This document shows, one piece after another, positions 1 to 11,387 of a DNA stretch of 64,000 nt; positions within the stretch are counted from its first letter, which is position 1; each line of letters starts with the position of its first letter. The DNA comes from Mytilus californianus (taxonomy: Eukaryota; Mollusca; Bivalvia; Mytilida; Mytilidae): NCBI RefSeq assembly GCF_021869535.1, contig NW_026262690.1, positions 10,403,501 to 10,467,500 on the forward strand, written 5' to 3'. The position numbers and the translations under genes are program-made. The notes under the pieces are model-generated. The model was not told the origin of the DNA. It was given only the letters and a program-made list of their open reading frames with translations, and did not search any database.

Positions 1-850
1 GCACTTCAGTGTTTCTGTTGTTCCGTTGTTTTCCTCTCAGCGGTATACTACTGATGCCTTTATTTTTCTTATCTTTAGTAAATTTGGATGGAATGACCTT
101 AGATTTTTTAATTATTTTTTTCCCGCCTAATTTTCTTCTTCATTGATTTTGTTGTTTTTAAAGGTTTTCTCCCCTGGAATGTTAAAAAAATAAAATGTAT
201 GGTAATACATTAAGAATGCATTGTAGACACCTAAGGTCTTTTGATATGAGGTCCTTGCTTGATGACGTTGAAAATAAATGTCAAGGTCAAAGGTAAATTT
301 GACATTCTTGATTTTGACCTTTGCTATGAATTCATATTTTACATGATAAAGCCATTGGGTCTTTTTCACAACGTTGATAGACTCATGCCCTTGAAAATGT
401 CAGCAGAAAGTTACCTTATGTAAACCGGAAGTAGCAATTTTCTGAAATGATTTCATTTAAAAGTACTTAGAACCATATATTTTTGGAATCAATGTGAAGA
501 AACCTATCATATAAACCGGAAAGTAGCAACTTATTTCCCTTATTTAAAGCAAAAATATATAGAAACCATATATTTTTGGAATACACAAAAAGTAGGAAAA
601 TATATGACACCAGAATTCACATTGATTTAAGCGAGAGCGTCTAATTATCTCCCTTTATTTGTGACTTAAGTGCCTTAACCAATATATCATCGGAATCACT
701 GTGAGATAAGCTATCTTATAACACCAGACATAAACAAAAATTATTCAAATTTTCTTATCATAAGTGAATTTGGGTGGAAAGACCTTCAATTATTGTCTTA
801 ACAATTGGTTTTTAATTATTATTAGGTCGTTTCACTTTTCCGTAGATAGG
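1..850. repeat. Old dispersed repeat, left part, interrupted by the 856-4309 transposon
   Basis: This stretch holds no credible gene. Blocks around 240-330 (a 'gtcaaggtcaaaggt' stretch) and 420-560 ('taaaccggaagtagcaa', 'agaaccatatattttt') recur around 26640-27130. A block at 803-850, containing 'ttaggtcgtttcacttttcc', recurs almost directly after the transposon at 4315-4365. A short motif 'aatttggatggaatgacctt' near 80 has a relative near 765, which suggests a tandem history for the locus. The bases 1-60 resemble a second dispersed family ('ttgttccgttgttt', also at 37800). The repeat status is seen directly; the family name is not known to me. Confidence 0.55.
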
Positions 851-1559
851 CCTATCACGGGTAGTACGGTCGTCATATCGAGGAGCGTTTAGTACAGTGA
901 TTTTGTCATAGTTTGGTTAAGTTGGACATGATTGTGTTAAGTGTTTTTAATAAACAAACAATGACAAAATATAAACATTCGGATTTTTTGCTAAAGGAAC
1001 CTCTGAACATAAATTCAAGCTGGTAAGTATCTTTGTTTATGGCTAATATGTTAGTACATTAAATTTTTATCATATAGTTATAATTTGACACAGAATAACG
1101 CTTGCGTATGTCAAAATTTAAAAGTTGTTGTTCGTTTCTTATGCATAAAGAAAAGTGATTTCTTTACTGTCTGTTACATCTCACATTTCGTTATGATATA
1201 AACCTGCCGTCAATTATTCCGAAAAAAAAAAGCTACATTTGCACACAATTTAAGATTACTGAAAATTCGGTGTCATGACTTGGTTCAGTAGTGTCATGGT
1301 TTAGTTCATGTTCGACATGGTTCAGTTCTGTGATTCCTGTAGTGTATGATTGAAGTGTAACGATCAAAATAAACAGACATTGTGTACAACTACTCGCAAA
1401 AATACATCGCTCGGGAAAATAAATCGTCTACAGTAAATTTAAGATATTATCATTATAGCTATCATAGTTATAGAACACGCATACATAAAGAGATCACGAG
1501 GGTAATATATTAATGTATTCCAATAGCAATTTTTATTTAAAAGTAGTTTTATTCGGAAT

Positions 1560-2065
1560 ACAAAAGGACCTAAGAAAGCACATAGTAATATACAATTAGT
1601 AAATGCAGTATGATTTCCAATGAGAAAACTATCCACCCGAGACCAAATGACGTAAATGTTAGGTTGCCGTACGGCCTTCAACAATTAACAGACCTTATAC
1701 CTCTTAGAAAGCAATTGAAGGCTCCGACAAAATTAAAGGTAAAGCAATTCAAATGAGAAAACCAACAGCCTGATTTATGTTCAAAACAATAAGTGAAAAA
1801 CAAATATGATATACAGTAACAAACGACAGCAACTGCATTACAGACTCTGAATTTAAGACAGGCACATACAGAATATGGCGTGGTTTAAATGTTTGCTGGC
1901 TCCCAACCATCCCCTTGTCTTAACCTGGGCAGTAGTGTAACAGCACAACAAACAATCAAAATTAATTGAAAAGGACTTGACTCATCAGATCGATACAAAG
2001 CAAAATAATCAAGTCACAAAAACATCAAAGACACAAACAACAGATCTGTGAGTATTTTCCAAGCA
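1560..2065 (+). repeat. Dispersed mussel-type repeat, 'gtacggccttcaac' family, copy 1
   Basis: Diagnostic blocks in order: 'ccaatgagaaaactatccac', 'ccgtacggccttcaacaa', 'aacaaacgacagcaactgc', 'cacatacagaatatggcg' and 'aacctgggcagtagtgtaac'. The same order is seen at 22472-22745 and 23605-24015, with reverse-strand fragments at 2585-2700, 35640-35805 and 63905-63975. I recall this family as very common in Mytilus. No coding capacity is visible. Confidence 0.7.
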
Positions 2066-2584
2066 ATTAACAACAACTAATAAAAAAATCATGAATCCAA
2101 GACAAAATAGTTTTTTTTTTAATTTCAGATTGGAATTCTGCTGCCAATATTCATCTTATTCTCTGTGATTTCTCGTCTAGTCGGGTCTAAAATAAGGCCG
2201 TACACAGTACTACTTGTACTAAACACAATAACATGTGTATTTTGGAATTTTTCAATTATTTTTTTCGATCACATACAATAATGTACATTTTCTCATACTA
2301 AATACTAGACCGACAGAGCCTTTTCTGATATTATCGGAACTTTATTGTATAAAGAAAAAATGCTTAAACGGGTTAGGTGATACTACACAATACACTTATA
2401 CAATATAACAAAATCATACTAATTTTTATTCATTCGTAAAAATGGGCATTATGGACCTATTTCTAATTCGAAATTGTGATCTTTCATATATTCAAATTCG
2501 ACACTTTGAAAGTAATTTTCATATTAATTTCTATTATAGTTGATTTAAATAATAAGTTTAAACTGTCGTCCATGTTAACATTTT

Positions 2585-2700
2585 ATTCCGTGGAGGGTTG
2601 AAGACTGTATGGTGCCCTCTTGATATTGTTTGGTTAGTTTTGTAGTTGGGTTACTGTATCATGGGCGTATACCCCCAATCTCCTTTTATTCATCATAGAC
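2585..2700 (-). repeat. Fragment of the 'gtacggccttcaac' family, reverse strand
   Basis: The forward strand reads 'gttgaagactgtatggtg' and later 'gtatcatgggcgtat' before 'ccaatctccttttatt'. This matches the reverse complement of the start of the family (tgttgaaggccgtac, then a caatcataccacatctcc-like end) with heavy divergence. Confidence 0.5.
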
Positions 2701-2996
2701 ATAATCTGGTTCAAATTAAAACAATAGATGTATAGTTTGCTAGAAAAAAAAGTAAAACAAAGATTATTTTTTACTAGCTGGTACGTTTTGCAACTCTAAG
2801 TAGACGTCTTTTATTAATCATTTGACTAGTGACGCCTCTCACGACAATTATCACCGGCAGAGTCCATCATGGACATATGGAGAAAAGAGTCTAGGTGAAA
2901 CAGAAGCAACGGTTTCTATTTTTGTAATTTATTATATCGAATGCTAGTTAAAAAGAGCAGTGGCTATATAACAAATTATATCTTATGAACACACCA

Positions 2997-3821
2997 AAAA
3001 TAATAAAAGAACAGAGCTCCAATGTCCCCCGCGTTGCACATATTTTATCTATCCAAGGCACTGTTTTTTTGTTCTTAAAACAATGATTAATATCTTTAGA
3101 GAAATAAAGGCTTCAGAGCAAATGCAATGTGATTTCCATTATAATTTATATTTCCAAGGGGCATAACTCATTTACAATATTTGATCAGAATTTTTTTCGA
3201 AAGTGTCAAAGACATTGCTGATATAAACCTACGATATAAGATTCATAAAATTCTGGCAAGAATTGAACACATGAGAGCGATAACATTGCAATTTTCCATA
3301 TAATAAATATTTTCAAGGGGCATAATTCTTTAAAAATAATTGATCGCCACTGATTTTTGAACTCTTCAAGTAAATTGATGATATTATTCGATAATATAAA
3401 TTTCATAAAAATCGGGCAAGAATTGTACACATTAGAGCGCTCATGTGGCAATTTTCCATATAATTTATATTCTCAAGGGGCATAACTCTTTTAAAAATAA
3501 TTAATCGGTACTAATTTTCAAATCAGTCCAAGACATTGCTAATATCAACCTATTCTGGAAAAAATTCTACATATGAGAGCGCTAACAATGCAATTTTCCA
3601 TATAATTAATGTTTCCAAGGGGCATTACTCTTTTAAAAATAATTGATCGGCACTGATTTTCGAATGCGTCCAAGACATTGCTAGTATAAACTTATGATAT
3701 AAATTTCATAAAACTCTGGCAAGAATTGCACACGTGAGACCGGACGGACGAAAGTACAGACGGACGAACGGACGGACGCCTGGTATGTCCATGTCCCCCG
3801 AAACGCATTACGAGGGGGACA
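2997..3821. mobile_element. Pearl-like (Helentron-type) non-autonomous element with internal tandem repeats
   Basis: The start shares 'aacagagctccaatgtcccc' with the copy at 29988. The core has four imperfect repeats of roughly 140-160 bp, each with 'caattttccatataat', 'aaggggcataactct' and 'gtccaagacattgct' (near 3131, 3288, 3450 and 3591). Then comes an ACGG-type microsatellite (3740-3779), and the element ends in a GC-rich hairpin, TGTCCCCC...GGGGGACA (3792-3821). Core repeats plus an ACGG microsatellite is the published architecture of bivalve pearl elements, which are related to Helentron-type HINEs; that assignment is from memory. It lies inside the 856-4309 transposon and is therefore younger than it. 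Confidence 0.65.
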
Positions 3822-4314
3822 AAAATATATAAATGTACGGTTTGCCGTTTACGCCCACCAAATTTGGTCAAAAAGGCTTTTTCTCCTCCTTAGTCAATTG
3901 TCAAATTGTGTAACTTTGTTTTTTCACAAGCGCCTTTAAACAAACTATCAATTTTAAGGTGAAACCAATATGCATGAATTTGGATCTAAACCATGACAAA
4001 TTTGAACAAAACCATGACGAATTTCTTAACTCTTAACTGGACCATGTCAGTCGCTTAACCAAACCATACCAATTTCGATATTTTGGACGTCCTGCGTTAA
4101 TTTCTTAAAATCAACAATTTCAATTTAGATCGTTTGACTTACAATATAGATTCAAACATGTAATTTGCTTTTTATTTGCTCATTTAAAAAGAACTGAGGC
4201 AATCGTTCTGGGAAGTAACTTAACTAATCCATGACCAACTTAACCAAACTATGACAAAATCACTGTACTAAATTAAACGCTCCTCGATATGACGACCTTA
4301 CTACCCGTGCCTAT

Positions 4315-4870
4315 TGGTTTTGATTTAATTATCATTAGGTCTTTTCACTTTTCCGTGTAGAGACCTTTTAATTTTGTTCTGATTAATATGTTTTCTTCTG
4401 CAGCTTGTTTTTCTCGTGCTGGTTTTATGTTGCTTAGATCTTCGGAAAATGATATCGAACAGTTTATACGCTTTTGAAACTGACACTGCTTAACCGAAAA
4501 CTCTTCCATGCTAAACTTATCTCTCTGAACACTGTTTTTCTTGTGCACACTACTTCTTCGCAACCGTAAAAGATTACGACAAAATTATTTTTCCCAATTT
4601 CTACCGAAAATTTAGACCGAAGCTATCCGAAGACTCCAAGTGAGAGTTATTTCCCTTGATGTATTTAATATAAGTGATATGCAATTTTAACTGGTAAACA
4701 ATAAGTGATACTGACCTATGGTCCTTGATTTGAGGTCCTTTGTCCACCAAAAAGAAAATGAGGTCAGGGTCCAAGGTCAAGGTCATCATATTAATTTTGA
4801 CATTCACTTGATATCGCCTTCTCTCAGAAAGAGTTATAGATATCGACAAAACTATTTAATCAAAATGTTA
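4315..4870. repeat. Old dispersed repeat, right part
   Basis: Continues the locus interrupted by the transposon. Blocks such as 'gatatcgaacagtttatacg', 'agagttatttccc', 'cttgatttgaggtcctttg' and 'gtccaccaaa' recur in the same order at 26370-26720. The frames on both strands here are accidental. Confidence 0.6.
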
Positions 4871-5540
4871 ATCACGACATGTCATAACTGTAATTTTTTT
4901 GTTAAAATGGTACGCGTCATTTTATTGGGGGGTCAACGCCCCAGAAATGTTCAAAACAACAAGTTAACTAATTACAACTTTGCAGCTAGTATGATGTACC
5001 TATATTTTATCTCAATCAAGCACCCAAAGTCTTATCTCCCCCCCCCCCCCTAATTCATTTATTTTTTTAAAATAATCAATAAATGTTTTGTTGAAGAACT
5101 ATAACAACAGCATGTTTTGTGTGTGCATGCAATGAATGAAGACTAGTGATCAGCATTTATACATCAATTTACCTGTAAATGAATCAAGAAATATATTTCC
5201 GTTATAAATACACGTACGGTCCGCGTAACGTCAAAAACACCACCGCACGCGGACCTGAATTTAGAATAAAAAAGCATTCCACATTAAAATATGGAAAGTT
5301 AGACTTCAATACAAAATGTTACTCATTTTTCTTATAAAAATTAAAACAAAATGCACAAGCAACAAATATATAAAACATGAAGTCCGAGTTTCCTTAGAAA
5401 AAGGATAAAATTTATAAAAGGAAAATGTATGGATTATTTTTATAAAGGCATCCAGGGCGTCCATTTGGCTGTGCGGGATGTAAAAATACACAGCCGTATT
5501 CGGTCAGAATGGAGATGTTAAATCCGATGTCACGCGTAGA
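4871..5540. other. Non-coding stretch with a short GC hairpin and poly-C run
   Basis: No gene is supported. There is a C run at about 5040-5050. A perfect 9-bp stem, GGTCCGCGT (5218-5226) with ACGCGGACC (5247-5255), is conspicuous in AT-rich surroundings. It could be a transposon end or a decayed terminus; nothing more can be said. Confidence 0.4.
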
Positions 5541-5570
5541 AATTGTCATGTAAAATTGTAGTCAATGAAT

Positions 5571-5672
5571 TAGTCAATCAATCAATCAACCAACCAATCA
5601 ATCAACCAACAAACATACCAACCAACCAACCAACCAACCAACCTATCAATCAATCAATCAATCAATCAATCT
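5571..5672. repeat. Simple repeat (AATC/AACC)n
   Basis: An interrupted tetranucleotide array of aatc, aacc and aaca units. In frame it would read as an N-Q-P-T-S low-complexity peptide, which I do not treat as a protein. Confidence 0.9.
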
Positions 5673-5985
5673 TAAAATTTAAAATGAAAACGGGAGTTGT
5701 GTCACAGAGACAACAACCCGACCAAAGAGCAGAAAACAGCCCAAGGCCACAATGGGCCTTCTACGCAGCTAGAAAATCCCGCACCGATGGCGGGCTTCAG
5801 CTGGCCCCTAAACAATAATTTATACTTGTTCAACGAAATGGCCGCCACACTAAACGCCAAATCATATAAATGAACCAAAATTAAAAAAACATACAAGACT
5901 AGCAAAGGCTAGAGGTGCCTGGGTCAGGCGCATAAATGTGGCGGGGTTAAACTTTTTTGTGAGATTTCAACCCTTCCTTATACCT
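5673..5985 (+). repeat. Dispersed mussel-type repeat, 'gacattccccatttc' family, copy 1
   Basis: Blocks: 'agagacaacaacccgacc', 'gcagaaaacagcccaagg', 'gctagaaaatcccgcacc', 'cttcagctggcccct' and 'ggcgcataaatgtggcgg'. The same blocks occur in reverse complement at 29420-29740. No open frame of interest. Confidence 0.7.
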
Positions 5986-6360
5986 CTAGCCAATGTGGAA
6001 TAAACAAACACACAACAATACGCACAGTAAAACGCAGTTTAAAAGAAGTCCGAGATGTTAGAATAGGTAACAGAAGAAAATTCTGAGTGTGCTTTAAAAC
6101 CAGCATTACTGCGTATACATACGTATAATTGCGCTGACATTATCAAGTGCAAATTAGCATTCTTTGTCGCTTCATGTATACATTAATATTATCAATGAAA
6201 TTTCACGAAAATATTTGTTTAAGAACATTTTTTGTAATATTAACATGTTTTGTCGTGAGAAAAAATCAGTAAAAAAATCATTAAATTATGTACCACGGGT
6301 TATTCTTGATTTGAAAATAATCGGTTTTGTACCTTTAATGCACGCTGATGAATGTCCTTC

Positions 6361-6548
6361 TTGATGACGTGTCAGTTTCGGCAGTCAATGTTACAGGCCA
6401 TAATGCACGCGATTGGATTTTTCCCTTGATGACATCGCAGCTTCAGGCCCCGGTCAAAGGTTACAGACCATTATGCACGCACACGATTGGATTTCTCACT
6501 TGATGACGTATCAGCATTAGCAGCAGTCAAAGGTTACAGGATTGGAAG
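6361..6548. repeat. Three-copy tandem repeat upstream of the THAP-like gene
   Basis: Three imperfect copies of 50-75 bp, each starting 'ttgatgac' and containing 'ggtcaaaggttacag' or a close relative; two also carry 'attatgcacgc' and 'gattggattt'. Two copies contain TGATGACGT, which resembles a CRE/ATF half-site. The array ends about 165 bp before the THAP-like start codon, so it could be promoter sequence; this is inference. Confidence 0.5.
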
Positions 6549-6712
6549 GAATATCAAGGATCGGATGATCTAAAAATAAATTCCTCATCTTGGACTTGAT
6601 CTCTAATCAGGTCAATCAGTAAGTGCCCGGATGTCATACAAACATTTTAGGCAAGCATAGCGTATGAATGATGTTAAATCGTAACGTTATTTCATTGATA
6701 CAGTCTAATTAA

Positions 6713-9700
6713 ATGGAAGCTGTTCAGCTGAAACATAAGTCTGAAGGTGTAAAACATTGTTGTTATGGGACATGTAACAGTGACACGCGATACAGACATT
6801 GTGGTGACATGAAGGATGTGTTTTTCATTCCTTTTCCCAAGCCTATAACTCAAAGGGAAAAAATGTGAAAGATGGATTAAGGCATGTGGGAGACTCAAGG
6901 GGGATTTCAATGTAGACAAGATCAAACGTTGTACATACATATGTAATAAACACTTCGTCGGTGGTAAAGGACTAACTGACATTCATCCCGACCCGATGCC
7001 TGCACTGTTACACAATGACGAACAGGTGAGTGTATTTCAATCACCAATGTTTACATTTTTAACAGTCTATTAAATAAGTGCTGTATGTAAGAATTCTTGT
7101 TTTAAACGGACTATCATTTAAAATTTGAAATTGAATAAAAAATACTTATTGTCTGTGTTTGTGTAAATTGTATCCTGATCAATAATTAATTTTAAACTTG
7201 ACTTTATTTATTAATTTCACAGTTGCCTGTACACAAACTTGTGTACATCTTGTACACCTGCTTCATATAAGATTCCGAATGGGATTATTTTCATAACAGA
7301 CGAAAGGCTAGAAATTAAATGAATGTTATTATAGTTTAGAATATTATTGCACAATGTTTGCATGTATGTACTTAATGAACTTGAAACCATTAGTCAAGTG
7401 AAAGGGAACAAAATAAATACCAAAAAAAGTAAACTTTTCCTTATTTTCCAGCTTCGCCGGTTCCAAAGGAAAATAAAAAAACCGACACCAAGAAGCAAAC
7501 CTTTTAAGGTTTCAAAAAAAGATGTATCCACAGCAGCAGAATGTCTCCTTCAGTTATCTAATCACCTGGTACATGAGACTGAATCTTCGTCCAGTGTATC
7601 ATTGGATCCTGAGGTATTGAATTTCATGTTAAAGACATTTTAATATTGTTTTGAACTATAATATCTTTTTGTTATGTATATAGTTATTGTTTATAAAGTG
7701 TGAAAAGTAAAAAAAAAAACGTTTGTGACTGTACATATATATTACAATTACAGTCTCTGTGTCTCTGTGGGGCTTTTGCATTGAAGAAATACAACCTTAT
7801 TGGGTTGGCGTCCAGGTTCCACTTTGTTTAGATTTATTATTATGTCAGCTTTTCCAAAACTGATAATGTTTAAACCATTAATATTATTATTTTATATTAT
7901 TATTTTTTGTTGTCGACACCAAACAAGCTCTTCGAAGTGTTAAACTTGGTAAAGCGGTAGGAATTGATAACCTTCCAAACGAAATTTTACGTAATGATAA
8001 ATTAACTACTGTATTACACGAACTTTATAATACATGCTTTTGTAATGGGATAGTCCCTGATGTATGGTGTCAAAATATAATACAACCGTTCCTTAAGAAA
8101 GGGAAGGACTACCTAGACCCGTTGTCATACCTTTGCATTAGCCTTATGTCCACTGTTGCAAAAGTGTTTAGTCATATTTTGAATAGAAGATTGGTAAAGT
8201 ACATCGAAGAAAATGACCTCCTTAGCGAGGAACAGAATGGTTTCAGAAAATTACGTTCTTGTTGGGACCATATTTTCACTCTATGTACAATTTTGCGTAA
8301 CCGAAAAACTATGAATATGGACACTTATCTGTGCTTGTTTACAGTCGACACCGGTGTCCGCCAAGGGGACAATTAGCGCCCACTCTTTTTGCGCTATTCA
8401 CAGCCTGATCCCATAAATCAAAAATTTACATAAAGGAGTTAACATAGGGGAACACATGGTAAGCTGCCTCTTGTATGCCGACGACTTAGTAATTGTGTCT
8501 GACAGTGTTGAAGGATTACAATCTCAACTGGACTCTTTGCACAAATGGACTAATAATCATTTAATGACAGTTAATTACGACAAATCTAAAGTTATGCACA
8601 TTCGGAAAACTACTGTTAACCAGTGCGGTCATATTTTTATGTTTGGTGATAAAGCATTGGAACTTACCTCGAAATATCGCTATCTTGTTCTAGTCATCTG
8701 TGAACATACAGATTTTACAACAACAACGCACGGATTACTTACCGCAGGCAGCAGAGCTCTATGATCATTAACTTTAAAATGCTACAATATGGGAAACATG
8801 GACTATGATACTTACACCAAAATCTATGACAGTACAGTGTCGCCGATACTTGAATACGCATCTGTTGTATGGGGATTTAAGAAGTACAATCCGCTAGAAA
8901 GATTACAGTACAGAGCCATACGGACAGTTTTGGGAGTTGGCAAGCGCGCTCCTATCCCGGCTTTCACAAGAGATATGGACTCCTATACACATAAAAACTC
9001 ATTGTAACATGATAAAACTATGGTGTCAATTGTGTGAAATGCCTGACTATAGGCTGTGTCAAAAAGCTTTAATGTGGGATGTTGTAAAAACAATAATGAC
9101 TAAATGTAATCTACTAGATGTGTATACCAACCTTAACTCAGAACGACGATCAACGACGCATATCATATCTTGTGTTAAACACAAACTCGTTGAACTGCAT
9201 CAACAGCAGTGGTTAAATGCGTTAGAAGATATGCCTAAATTACGCACTTACAAAAACATTAAAACTGACTACAAGGTGGAGCCATACTAGAAAAAATGTT
9301 TATCAAGACAAAGATCTGTGATAGCTCGGATGCGAAGCTGAAATTTACCTTTAGAGATCGAAAGGGTAGATTTCGAAATGTGCCACTTGACCAACGCCTA
9401 TGTAAAATGTGCAAGTCTCAATCCATAGAGGACGAATCCCATCTTTTGTTGTATTGTAAACGCTATGAACAATTGAGAACAACACTATGCAATGACATCC
9501 GAGACAATTATAACATAGATTTAAATACGCTACCAGCGAACATCAAATTAAAACATTATTTTGTCATTATAGCAAGCTTGTTTCTAACTTTATTTTGAAC
9601 TGTTTTACTATCAGACAATCTCTGGCCAATTGATATCGTGCCTTACTATATTTTCGTCTAAATTTGAACTGTATCTATTTATTTATTTTTATTTTCAATA

Positions 9701-10400
9701 AGGGAAACATAATGTGTATCATATCATGACAGTGCATCATAGGCCTATTTGGCTGGCTGAAAATCACTTGCATATTTGAATATAATTGTTTGTTATAATT
9801 CAGGTTGCACTTTAATATCAAAATATTCATTCATTCATTATATAGGTTCAAGTTATTTGTTTTCATTTGTTTTTAGTCTAAAGTTACTAGTACAGAAAGT
9901 TTGATTGTTGGATGTGAAAAGTGTATACAAAAAGACGGCTTACCTACAGAACATAAAAAGTTCAAACTGTTTATGAGAAAATTTTCTTAATGCCAAAATT
10001 GAAAACATGCTTTTGAAGAATGAGATTAAGTTAAATAGGTGTGATGACAAATGTGATTCAGCTAAAAGTACACCTTTGTCACTCCATATTATTAAAGATG
10101 ATGATGTTAAAATGAAGTTATTTACTGGATTATACTATGATCAGCTTTGAGCATTAACTGAATTCCTTGGTGATAACAACCTTACATACTGGGATAGTAA
10201 AAATACAATAGAAAACAGTAAGAAAGGCACTCGGAAACTTTCACCAGAAGAAGAACTTTTCCTTACACTGGTTCGATTCAGGAGGGGCTACAGTGTGGAC
10301 ACAATGGCTCATTTTTAAAGCGATTGCTTTCTTGCTATGGCGTATAGCCATCTTTGTGACCCAGATCAAGCCAAAATTTTTGAGCAGATAAAACTGATTC
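6713..10400 (+). pseudogene. Decayed THAP-domain gene of transposase type (THAP plus helix-turn-helix)
   Basis: Exon 1 starts at ATG 6713 and encodes a THAP zinc finger: C-x4-C at the CCYGTC stretch (from 6758), then 'FFIPFPKP', 'CERWIKACGR', the C..H pair in 'YICNKHF', and 'DPMPALL'. It ends at a consensus donor (cag/gtgagt, 7025/7026). One extra A in the A6 run at 6858-6863 shifts the frame. Exon 2 is 7452-7613 (ttttccag acceptor, gag/gtattg donor), basic at first and then acidic. Exon 3 begins at 9877 after 'tttttag'; after a stop and frameshift near 9986 it carries 'MKLFTGLYYDQL' and 'LSPEEELFLTLVRFRRGYS', the helix-turn-helix typical of THAP/DDE_Tnp_4 (PIF/Harbinger-like) transposases. 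In-frame stops follow at about 10148 and 10316, and no DDE catalytic part is present. A LINE sits in intron 2 and a foldback element lies just downstream. Confidence 0.7.
7918..9840 (+). mobile_element. Non-LTR retrotransposon (LINE) copy, decayed, in an intron of the THAP-like gene
   Basis: A reverse transcriptase is readable in pieces: 'GKAVGIDNLPNEIL' (about 7952), 'SLMSTVAKVFSHILNRRL' (about 8143), 'EEQNGFRK' (about 8230), 'GVRQGDN' (about 8354) and 'LLYADDL' (about 8468, the catalytic YADD). A zinc knuckle 'LCKMCKSQS..H..YC' lies near 9393. The palm segment with motif A is missing: the 'TYLCLF' block runs directly into 'TGVRQGDN', so an internal deletion is likely. A lost base just after QGDN creates a stop. 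The 3' end is an (ATTC)n tail at about 9825-9840. The clade is not assigned; it resembles I/Jockey-superfamily elements and is a relative of the copy at 24190. Confidence 0.8.
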
Positions 10401-11387
10401 CTCGTCTGTCATTCTAAAAATCATTTGTATGTTTTCTAATGAAACACATTAATTGGAACAGTTGCAAAACAACAGAGGGTCGTCAAGTTGGTTACTTATT
10501 CCTTATTCCTTATTCGTTACTTATTCCTATTCCCTATTTGTTACTTATTCGTTGCTTATTCCGTATTCCTTATTCGTTACCTATTCGTTTCTTATTCCGT
10601 ATTCCTTATTCGTTACCTATTCCTTATTCGTTTCTTATTAGCTTTTTAATATGTTGCCCCCTTTTAATACTTTCATTTCTTTTCTATTATTTTTACTATA
10701 AGGTAAGATATTGGTTCGAGGAGGTAAAATTAACCTGTCCGCGCGAATGTACCCGCTTCCGCGCTCGATTGATACCTGTAACTTCTTCGCTTTTAATATG
10801 TTACTCCCTTTAAATGATTTTTTTCGTTTCTTTTTTAATCCCTGATGTTAAATATTGGTTCGTAAAGGTGACATTACCCTGTAAGCGCTCGACTGATACC
10901 TTGTTACATATTCGCTACTTATTCGTTCCTTAATCACTTTTTATACGTTGCACCTTTTAAATTCTTTCTTTTCTATTATTTTCTTGTCTCTGATGTTAGC
11001 TATGGGTTCGGTGAGTTTAAAATACCCTGTTTGCGCGTATGTACCCAGACTCCGCAGTCGACTGCTAGCCTGTCACTTATTCGCTACTTATTTGTTCCTT
11101 ATTCGATTTGTATACGTTGCACTTTTAAATGCTTTATTTTCTTGTCTCTGGTGTTAGTTCTTGGTTCGAAGACATGAAATAATCCTATTTACGTATATGT
11201 ACCCCTTTCCGCGCTCGGCTGATAACCTGTTACTTATTCGTTCCTTATTTGCTTTTTATATGTTTCACCTTTCTAATGCTTTATTTTCTTTCATTTTCTT
11301 GTCTCTAGTGTTAGCTATGGGCTCAGTGAGGCGAAATAACCCTATTAGCGCGTTTGGAACCGGTTCAGCGGTCGACTGATACCCTCT

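Larger units (their letters stand above)
856..4309. mobile_element. DNA transposon with about 80-bp terminal inverted repeats, non-autonomous or decayed
   Basis: The left end begins CACGGGTAGTACGGTCGTC and the right end is its reverse complement with one change. The inverted match runs about 80 bp, through 'gaggagcg' and 'attttgtcatagtttgg', with a 5-bp indel. The element is flanked on both sides by CCTAT (851-855 and 4310-4314), a 5-bp target-site duplication. Inside both ends a short motif close to GTCATGGTTTRGTT is repeated (907, 1271, 1292, 1314, and in the opposite sense about 3985-4085 and 4225-4255); such subterminal repeats often bind transposase. No transposase frame is visible, and the interior is filled with other repeats (about 1560-2065, 2585-2700, 2997-3821). 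The superfamily is not assigned; 5-bp duplications with CAC ends loosely recall Transib/ProtoRAG, but the terminal sequence does not fit well. Confidence 0.8.

Noticed and set aside
5543-5818. 91-residue frame with N-Q-P-T-S repeats
   Set aside because: Translation of a tetranucleotide repeat plus a dispersed repeat.
6692-6982. 96-residue minus-strand frame
   Set aside because: Antisense of the THAP exon, whose plus-strand zinc-finger pattern and splice donor are convincing.
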